The notes under the pieces: model-generated | Told to the model about the DNA's origin: nothing | Seen by the model: only the letters and a program-made list of their open reading frames with translations | Database searches by the model: none | Shown here: positions 47,035 through 55,273 of the stretch, piece after piece | How positions within the stretch are numbered: position 1 is the stretch's first letter | Layout: each line of letters starts with the position of its first letter | Program-made: the position numbers and the translations under genes | Origin: Mesotaenium endlicherianum | Taxonomy: Eukaryota; Streptophyta; Zygnematophyceae; Zygnematales; Mesotaeniaceae | Assembly (NCBI GenBank): GCA_009602735.1 | Contig: WELA01011897.1 | Span: forward strand, 252,909-308,181 | Direction of reading: 5' to 3' | DNA length: 55,273 bases

Positions 47035-48175
47035 AGTGCTATCCCATTTAATCCCATTAGAGCATATTTCGTCGCCTAAAACGCCTGCCTAAAAATTCCA
47101 ACGACTATCTTGCGTGTCGACCCGAAAACCAGTGGCGAACAACCACGGAAGCACATTCGAGGCTCCCTAATTTGCCAAGCTGGCACTAAGGGAGCTTCCT
47201 ATAGTTTTGACACCTCTAGTGTCAGGTGTTAATAATGCTGTTGTCCCATTACGCTATTTTGCACCCCCCATATTGTATAGGGAGCTCCCCAAACTCGTAG
47301 GCTTCGTCAGCAATGCCCTCCCTAAGCTTTAGGGAAGCGCGTCGACGGCGCAATAGAACCGCAATCCCATTCAAGCGACCTATGCCACGTTTGATTCTAT
47401 TCTCGAACATCAGTGGTCGAATATATAGACGTGTGCTTCTTTTTTGTGTGCCATGTGACCGACGCCCAACCAGAACAAAAAATAAGCTTAGGGAGGTGTT
47501 TGAAACAGTTTGAGAGCATACCGGAGTGCATTCTCTATTAGCGTCCCCAAAAGACCACCGCATCACGTATAGAAAACATAGGCCATCACCTGGGGCAGCA
47601 GATATATACCTGAGACTAGGTGACAAAATATAGGGAATTCCACATGTGCCAGATTGGCAGAACAGGGAGCTTCGAATGTGCTTGCGTGCTTGTCCTCGAT
47701 TGGTTGTTTTCGCGTCGACACGCAAGATAGTCAACGGAATTTTTAGGCAGCGTTTTAGGCCGTGAAAGATCGGCTAAGAGGACAGCACCCATATATTTGT
47801 TGGCCCAGGTTGTCAACTGTGGTGCAAATAGAACATGTCGGTGGTCTTTTAGGGATGCTCATAGAACATACGCCCGGGCTGCGCCCGGGTATGTTTTCAA
47901 ACGCCTGCTTAAGCTTGTTCGTTGCTATGACTGGGCATCGGTCACATGGCACCTAAAAAGTAGCACACGCCCACACACTCCACTTCAAATGGACCACTGA
48001 TGAAAGAAAACAGAATCGAACGTGGCATAGATCGCTTGAATTAAGTTTGCATCTCTATTGCGCCGTCGACGCGCTTCCCTAATGCTTCCCTAATGCATTG
48101 CTGACGATAGCCTACGAGTTTAGGGAGCTCCCTAAACATTTTAGGGGGTGCAAAACGGCCTAATGGGACAGCACT
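47035..48175. mobile_element. foldback DNA transposon or large MITE with long inverted repeats
   Basis: Ends are AGTGCTATCCCATT (left) and AATGGGACAGCACT (right, reverse complement AGTGCTGTCCCATT). Long imperfect inverted repeats fill most of it. GCAATAGAACCGCAATCCCATT-like sequence with CAAGCGACCTATGCCACGTT at 47349-47394 faces AACGTGGCATAGATCGCTTG at 48019-48038. GACTATCTTGCGTGTCGAC near 47103 faces GTCGACACGCAAGATAGTC near 47713. The left arm carries a rearranged or duplicated end (a second AGTGCT-like start at about 47233). It encodes no transposase, so it depends on an autonomous partner. The superfamily is unclear; a 5-bp duplication does not point to one. Confidence 0.65.
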
Positions 48176-48180
48176 TTTAG
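48176..48180. repeat. candidate target-site duplication TTTAG, right
   Basis: Matches 47030-47034. Confidence 0.6.
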
Positions 48181-51100
48181 AGGGCTTTGTATGGCTTCGA
48201 AGTTCGAACAGCGTCGAAGTGCAGTTCAGCTTACGGAGAAGTTCGGAGTGCTCGGAAGCACTCTGAAGCAAGTCACGTTGCGAAATGTGGCAGGTAATAC
48301 CAAGAATCAGATATTCCCGACATAGCCGTTACACCGAGTCCAACTGCAATTTTTATAATCGATAAGATCTGAGACCATCCAAGCCAACCGAGTAAATCGG
48401 AGCAACCAACATCGACGTTTATGGGGAAATTTTAGTCTCACCATTGGCTGACAGCTGGTAGCCAAATTACCATCGATTTTGTTCAAACTGGACAGAAATA
48501 TACAGATTCTGCCAATTTGGACAAAAATGCCACAATTTCGTCCCGAACAGTCCCGAACCTCTTTTCCTTCTCTCATTGTGTACTTTCTACTTCGAGTGTC
48601 GTCGAGCAACTTCAAGTCACCTATCGTACAAGTCGTTCAAACGAACTACTATCCCCAGAGGAATGTCTTTCTTACAGTCTTTATTGTGCAAAAAGGTGAA
48701 TTGAACATGTGCCCAATATCAGTGACCATATTTGAGCAGCTATATGTCATCTCATTCAAACTTCTAAAATTTTTGTAAGCTTAAATCTTCACAAATCTTC
48801 ACCCTAAACAGTAAACCCGATACCTTGGAGCGTTGCTTTCGCAGACCCAAAGGTTTTTTGGCCTTCCCCTCCAGTCCTAACCTTTCAGGTTCAATTTCAT
48901 GCCGACCTGGGGTAGTAGGTTAGGGAAACATATGGCAGAAAAAAGATCAGCCTGGACCTGAGGAGGAGGGAACTGAAACTAATGGAACAAGACGAGAGAG
49001 ATAGTTGGACTAGGACCTCTAGCCGGTTGATAGTATGGAAATCCGAGCTAGTGAAAGACTAAGTTCAGTGACCTACAATAGCAACTTGTTGGCTCGAGAT
49101 AGATCGGCAGTGATGATTGTTCTACCCAACGACAAAACTGGTAGTGAAAATAATGTATCGCGAGTAGTAGCTATGAGATACAACTAGTAGGATCTTGAAA
49201 GGAGGAAGGGTGCGGGGAGTGCACCCATACACACTCACGCACCTTCAAGTGGAAGCGTGCCTGAGGATCTTTTCAGTTGCATACACAAGATGGAGTGGCC
49301 TGGTGGTGTGCCACCCTTGCAAGAGCAAGAGAGCTACATGAGAGAGGAGTAGAAAAGAACTCTCTTGATTAAGACAAATTGTGGCCAAGATAAGATAAGA
49401 TCGGATAAGATAAGGTTCTCCCTACTTCTTTGTGCTTCCTATTTATCCTACAACTCTAAGTGTGCTCTCTAGCAAAGTACCTCCAGAACCTTTTAGTATG
49501 GCTCCTTCCATGAAGGTGACCTTGCCTTGTTGTACAAGCTAGCATACTCACACACACACAATCTCACTCTAGAATATTCTACTACACAATCCACTAGTCA
49601 CTCGTCACGTAGTTTTTAAAAATTCCACAATCACTTTTGCACTCTACGTAATTGTACGTAGATTCTGGAATCATCATGATTCAATGTCCTACTCCTGGGA
49701 CTTCAACCATTACCTCTCCTTGTCACTAAATTGAATCTGTGACATTTAAAACTCACTAAAAACTCCCAAAACTCATACCTTCTCTATGCTTGTCCAAACG
49801 ACATGAAATAAAGGCCAAAAAAAAACCACACTCGATACATATAAGATGCTGGAAAATTACAAAGTACACTTTCATAAGTTATAACCTTACAGTTCTACTT
49901 GCGATGTCCCTGATTGGGTGGCTCCCGGGTGGAAAGACTTGCTATATGAACGAGGACTCAACTTGTTAATGGCATTCAATTATAGTGGATAAAATTGGTT
50001 TCAGGGAAAACCTTTGGGTTGGTTCTTTGCCTTCGTGGGTGCCCACCTTCCTCTAGGTTGGTTGGGACTTTTTTTTTTCTTACCATTTGATAAGTTGTTA
50101 GAGATCACAAGTTTAGCCCTCAACAATCGCATTGCGTTGCGTTGCATTGCGTCGCCTCAAGAACATGTCTCCGTCTTAAAAGAGGACGTACTTAGTTCTG
50201 ACACGCTCATCCTAGCATTATTCACATGGAATGACGCATCATCTAGCAAAAAATGATTTGTGAATTCTTTGTCTAATAAATTATAAAATCATAAAATTCT
50301 AATAAAAATATCGAGGTGTTGCATGTGAGTTCAATGTTGGACCAATCACGGAGTCTAACGATTAAAATAAGTGACGATGTCACACACTAAGGTAGATTTG
50401 GTAACTACACTGACCATAGAAGCTCGTTTACATGTGAGGTTTTTAGCCCGAAGTTAAGAAGCTGGAAAAACCAGGTCTATGGTTCGTTGAGGTCCGCCCT
50501 AGATTACTTCTAAGGCAATTATTAATAATTTGTTAAAAATCCCTAAACAAATACGATGGCCAGCAGACAAAGTCATGCTGTATCTTTTCAATGGTACTTG
50601 ACTTTGTCGAGTATAGCCATTCTCTTTAGCTCATGCTGCCTATGGAGGCCTAGTTTTGACTATGCATTGTGAGAAATTTGCTACAAATTTCATCTCACTT
50701 TGGTTGTGATTTATCCGATCCTACATTGAAAAGGCAGATATGCCTTTAGCATCAGATCTCCAATTCTTTTTGGTATTGCATGGTTACTCACCACCAATGA
50801 AAAGCAACCAACAATGGCACCAATACAACCGTGCTTCATGACCTCGTCATTAGTATAGCCAACCAAATGTCATGTCTTACACCCCTTTCAAGTGATGCCA
50901 AACACTGAAAACAAATGTATATTTACATATAATGTACAAAGATAGTATATATTCTTTTCTTGCCCGTTATAATTCCTTCGTTAGTAGGTCTACACCCTGT
51001 TCACCCTGAACTAGATCTTTGTGCCTATCTCTACTTGTGTGAAAGATTCGTGAACTACTCTGCACATTGCAAGCATGCTCCTCACAGGTGGGCCTCATAG

Positions 51101-52255
51101 TCTAGCTCCTCCTATGGGTGCAACAAGGTATTCCCTTGTAAGACATTTCATTTTTTCGCTTGCATGCAACTAAATGTGAGAAGAGAAAATTATATTTTAA
51201 TGTTTGATTTGTTGTTAACTGATGAACAAATGTGGTGAACCTTTAGAAGAATAATATTGGAAGCGTCTTAACTCATTGATAACATCGTCCGCAATCTGTT
51301 CACGGAGGTGGTGCACGGAGGCAGTATATAAATTTCATTTGCTTGCTCGTTGCCTCCATGTAAGTGAGCAAAGTTTGAAAAGCATTCCAGGAATGAAAAT
51401 TGGGAAGTTGGTTGAGGCATGATGGAGTACCTATTACCATTTATGAAAAATTGAAGTACATCATGTTGAGATTTTGAGTACTCCATTCACCAATTGCGCG
51501 TGTTTATGTGTCAATGGTTCGACATTAAGGAATCAATCATTTTGTTTTTTGATCAACTAAAGGTCACTTTGCCCAAAGTCTTACCACACCGTATGATTTC
51601 AAATGTACACAGTAGCTCAGGAACGTTTCTATCGCATCCAAAAGAGGGCATGCCACGCTTGCCTTATAAAAAGGTGCAATTTTAAAGCCCACTATTATAT
51701 ATATTTATATATATTTACATGGTCATATATCTAATGCCTCAAATTATACGTCTCGTCACTATAAAAGTAGCAGAACAACTTTCATATTGCAACCTCTAAC
51801 TTTGGCTCCACCCTCTGCAAAAACGGGAAAAATGTACAAGTGGACTCATCCACCAGCCGTCACACGAACGGCTCAGCTCATTGGAGTTCCGCAATGCCAA
51901 CCACAATTTCCCCCTAGAGAACGCACAGGCGACATCTTGAAACCTCGGAAGTCGAGGAAAAGGCTCATACATATTTGCACTTAGAGACGCTCTTTTGGCG
52001 GTCCTGTGCTCGCCTCGCTGTGAATCCCACACACACAGCGGTCGCCAAGCGCCCCTTTGCAAGGCTCGGCTCGAAGCCGCCACCGCAGACACCACGGGAA
52101 ACGTCTTGCCATCTTGCCATCTCGTCATCACGCCATTGACGATAGGAGTTAGGAGCACCACTCAAGGGACTAATCGCCAATTGCCGATTGCCGATTGTCG
52201 ATTGCCAATTGCCACTTGACGTGCAAGTGTCCGAGACCGGCGGAAGAGGCCAAGG
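48181..52255. other. AT-rich intergenic region, no gene recognised
   Basis: Long stretch with only short frames (up to about 120 codons on either strand, in low-information sequence). A GATAAGATAAGATCGGATAAG repeat lies near 49390-49416 and a TATATATTTATATATA run near 51696-51716. Decayed repeats are likely but none is identifiable by eye. Confidence 0.5.
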
Positions 52256-54823
52256 TCAAGCGACGGCGCATTCGGGCGGCCGGCCAGAAGCGTCGTCGTC
52301 GTCGTCGTCCGAAACCAGATCCGAGGCGGAGAGACGGCCTGCCTCGCCTTCGTCGGAGGGGTAGCAGTCGGCCAGGTCCAGCTCAGCATGGCGCCTCTGC
52401 AGGCGGAGGAGGTGCATGATCATCTCGGGGCTGAGCGAGATCGTCCGCGAGCGCTCCTCCCGCCTCCGGCCGTTCTGCTCCATCACCTGCCAAAGCGCGC
52501 GCGGTTGGTTGCAAGTAAGCACGCACGTGCACGTGCACGCCAGGTGGCGGGTCAACACCAGGCAGCAGCCAGAGAGCGAGCAGGCGTTGAGGGCAGCTAC
52601 GAGCAAGACGCCTTCTCCGGCACAAGTGGAGATGATGCAGGCAAAAAATGCTGCCCCCTCTGTTGCCTCCCCCCCCAAAACATAATCCCATTTTCTCTTC
52701 CTCCACTCCTTTCTTGCTCGCCATGCCGTCAGACTGACTTTGCCTGCGTTTCTGTGCCATGCATGCAATCAAGACATCCAGTCAACTATGCCAGCTTCTG
52801 CACCGGAATAGGTGGCCCGCCAGCGACAGACACCCCGTGCCAGCAGGCAGAGCCGCCCGGGCAAGCAAGCGGCTCGTGCAGGCAGCGACAATCACCCGCC
52901 ACAATCACCAAGCAGTCCTCCTTCAGAGGAATTTCCATATACTGAAGCCAAGCCATATTGATGCGTAAGTTGTTGCCATCAAGTCTGGCCCGGGACCCGG
53001 CAGGCGAAAGGACGTATGCGTCTAAGGGTGTGTGAGTGTGTGCGCATGCGTGTGTGCGTGTGTGTGTTGTCTTTGTACATGAGCTTGTGCATGCGTGAGT
53101 GCGCGTGTGCATGTGCGTATGCATGCGTATGTACGAGGGCGTGTGTGCCTCTGTGGATATGAGCAGCCAGGCGGCACCTTCTGGGCATTTTCGGGGAGCG
53201 CAGACACACGCTCTGCGGTGGGCGTCCAGATCTTCACGTCGCTGTCAATGCCACTTGTCGCCAGGATAGTGGCAGCCGGGTGAGGCTCCAGGCAGTTCAC
53301 CACCTGGCAAAGAACACGCACACGCGCGCACGTACATGCACGCACACACACGAGACCCATCCCACGGTCAGGCAGACCTCGGCTGATCACCGGCGGCTCT
53401 GCTTCGCCCCTCCCCGTTGCAATTGCGGGGCCTCTGCTTTGTGCAGCTAGGTAACAGCATGCGTGAGTAAAAGGGACAGCAGAAGAAAAAAACAAGGAAC
53501 ACAAAGACGGCTTATGAGCGCAAAACAATCATTAATCCAGATCACATTCGGCACAACCTCCCCCCCCCCTTGTGGGTCAGTGCAGGCAGGCGGCAGAGGG
53601 CAGGGCAGCTCTGCTACCCGCTCACTGGGAAGGGACATCCACCGTGAATATACCGCAGTGAGCAGCAGGAGAATCAGTACCCTTTCTCGGCTGGACCCTG
53701 TACTGGCCGCAGCACGCACACACGCACGCTGCACCGTGCGGGCGCGCACGCACAGCCGGGGCGCGCGTTTGGAGGCGCACGAGCTCGCGGAGAGAAGCGG
53801 CTTCTCTGGAAGCCACCTCGAAAGCTCAAAACGCGTGTGCCATCTGGCGCGCGTGTGCCATCTGGCAGAGGAAGCTTGCGCTTGTGTGTCGGCATTGGAC
53901 GTGCAGGGGCGTGTGTATAGGTGTGTGTGTGGGTGTGGACATGGGTGTGGATGCGGCGCGTGGCGTGTGGTAGTCCCTCTTCTAATTCCATCCTGCACCT
54001 CCCCCTACCTGGAAGTGCAGGGGAGCATTAGGAACTGCATGCACACGACTGTCTCCGGCAAGTATACACACACACACACACACGCACACACACGCGCGCA
54101 CACACGCGCACACACCTTTGCATACACTCATGCAGGCGAAACCACACGTTGTTTTGCGAAGTCGATGATTTTTCACCAGGGCGAGCAGCTGCTGGCCGAC
54201 AAAGAATCAAAAGCCAGGCAGCCGGATTCGAGTACCGGGGCTGATGGGAATCTCTGGAAGAGCCAACGAGGAGTCCAGATGACTTTCTTTTGAGCGAGCC
54301 GAGCGCGGGGAGAAAGGGCACAGCACAAGAAGGGGGAGAGGGCGAGGGTGAGGGCGGGAAAGCACGCAGGGACGAGGGGCAGGGGGGAGGCCCGGGCCTG
54401 AGAAGAGGGGCGGAGGAGCCATTGCAGGGAGAAGGGGCAGGCAGGGAGGAGAGAGGAAGGGAGTGAGGCAGGCAGGCAGGCAGGCAGGGGAGGGAGGGAC
54501 GGACGGGAGGGAAGGAAGGGCCTCACCTGGGAGTCCCCACGCAGCATGGCCACAAGTTCCCCCGTGGTCTTCTTCCAAATGAAGATGCGGCCGCAATCGG
54601 AGCCACTGGTGACGTACTCCGTGTTGGGCCCCATGAAGTACACGCCCTTCACCGTCTGCGCGTTGCGGTGGCCCCGATACACCTGCACCGCCTCCCCCCG
54701 CCCTGCGCTGTCCTCTCCCTCGCCCTCCCCTTCCCCCCGCCCCCGGGCCCACNAGATGAGCTCGTCGTTGTACGACACCAGCAGCTCCCCCTGGTGCGAG
54801 AAATCCACGCACGTGATGTGCAC
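52256..54823 (-). CDS. DCAF8/WDTC1-like WD40 protein (CUL4-DDB1 substrate-receptor family), last three coding exons
   Basis: Members of this family are WD40 substrate receptors for CUL4-DDB1 ubiquitin ligases. Exons are 54823-54527, 53303-53178 and 52486-52256, all joined in phase 0 with AG acceptors and GT donors. The first carries a blade starting [22 protein letters not shown], a short Gly/Glu insertion, and a second blade with VYRGHRN...[13 protein letters not shown]. The second has VVNCLEPHP...[18 protein letters not shown]. The last has [22 protein letters not shown], an acidic Asp run and the end ECAVA before TGA at 52258-52256. These match the C-terminal half of plant DCAF8-like proteins as I remember them, including the ECxV end. 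The N-terminal blades lie beyond the right edge. An N at 54753 hides one residue. Confidence 0.9.
53027..53110 (+). repeat. (GT)n microsatellite in the last intron of the WD40 gene
   Basis: GTGTGTGAGTGTGTGCGC-type repeat interrupted by GCATGC. Lies between exons 53303-53178 and 52486-52256. Confidence 0.8.
54066..54115 (+). repeat. (CA)n microsatellite in an intron of the WD40 gene
   Basis: ACACACAC with CGCGCACA interruptions. Similar short runs at 53310-53355 and, as GT, at 53909-53940. Confidence 0.8.
54300..54525 (+). repeat. polypurine tract next to an intron donor
   Basis: G/A-rich on plus (C/T-rich in the transcript), with AGGCAGGC repeats at 54468-54488. It starts just inside the intron after the donor at 54526. 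Confidence 0.7.
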
Positions 54824-55273
54824 CTGCCACATTGCAACGCGACGCGCAAGGCGAGAAGAGCCGTCAGCGTGCACGGCGCACCGCCAGCGCGCGCAGAGCG
54901 CACGCCCACGCAATGCACGGCAGCTGTCTCGTCACCCCGCCGCAACTCACGACGACGCGCACGGCGCGCGATGGCGCGCTGCGCGACAGACGTCTCGTCA
55001 GACTCCCCAACGCGGCGCCCCCAGACCNTCCCCGCTTCCCTCTGACTTTCTCACCCGGTCCGTGTCCCTGTCCCTTTCCCAACCTCTGTCGTTCTTTCCA
55101 ACTCTGTGGCGGCCGCTGCCACTGCCGCCGCCGTCCCCGCTGCCGCCTCCGCTGCCACCGCAACTTCTGCCGCCATTGCTACTGCTGCCTCCGTGACTGT
55201 TAATGCCGCCGCCAGCAGAAGGGCCGGCGGTGGCGGCGGCGGCAGCAGCGGCGCGGGCCCTGCTGCGGCGGCG
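54824..55273 (-). other. upstream intron of the WD40 gene; CCG-rich right edge
   Basis: The sequence upstream of the acceptor at 54825-54824 shows no exon I can assign. The last 160 bases are CCG/GCC trinucleotide-rich. A single N lies at 55027. Confidence 0.5.

Noticed and set aside
52786-53209. His/Thr-rich frames on the minus strand
   Set aside because: GT microsatellite in an intron of the WD40 gene.

Overview
The window looks like nuclear DNA of a streptophyte plant, most likely a repeat-rich green alga of the charophyte grade (inference). The grounds are plant-type orthologues of serine palmitoyltransferase LCB1, TMEM18 and a DCAF8/WDTC1-like WD40 protein, all split by GT-AG introns, together with Ty3/gypsy chromoviruses whose primer-binding sites match plant initiator-Met tRNA.

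Layout. Positions 26-3897 (minus) hold the first six coding exons of LCB1; the rest of the gene lies off the left edge. About 1.06 kb separates its ATG from that of a complete four-exon TMEM18 gene on the plus strand (4954-6478). Positions 6479-9826 show no gene. A 1.26-kb LTR with a PBS (9827-11099) is the trace of an old element. A Ty3 chromovirus (element A, 12107-18257, plus) has two 0.75-kb LTRs, a GACGC target duplication, gag, and a pol broken by one TGA. A second chromovirus family, on the minus strand, fills 20723-34271. It consists of a long copy (element B) with gag, pol and an extra third reading frame; a deleted copy (element C) whose pol has lost RT thumb, RNase H and integrase in frame; and a solo LTR inserted into the gag of element C.

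The right part is GC-rich. Positions 36408-43719 (plus) hold an unrecognised acidic, low-complexity, coiled-coil gene of at least four exons, with one 524-base assembly gap. Positions 45413-46027 (minus) look like the last exon of an unrecognised gene. A 1.14-kb foldback element with a TTTAG duplication lies at 47035-48175. The stretch 48181-52255 shows nothing recognisable. The last three coding exons of the DCAF8-like gene are at 52256-54823 (minus).

The strongest unusual signal is in the minus-strand chromovirus family. At the gag-pol overlap there is a canonical -1 frameshift heptamer (T TTA AAA in the gag frame), a 7-base spacer and a perfect 10-bp hairpin, present identically in both copies. 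The same family carries a third, coiled-coil-rich reading frame between pol and the 3' LTR that I cannot assign to a known family. The host genes are ordinary housekeeping functions (sphingolipid synthesis, nuclear-envelope membrane protein, ubiquitin-ligase substrate receptor) and do not form one pathway.
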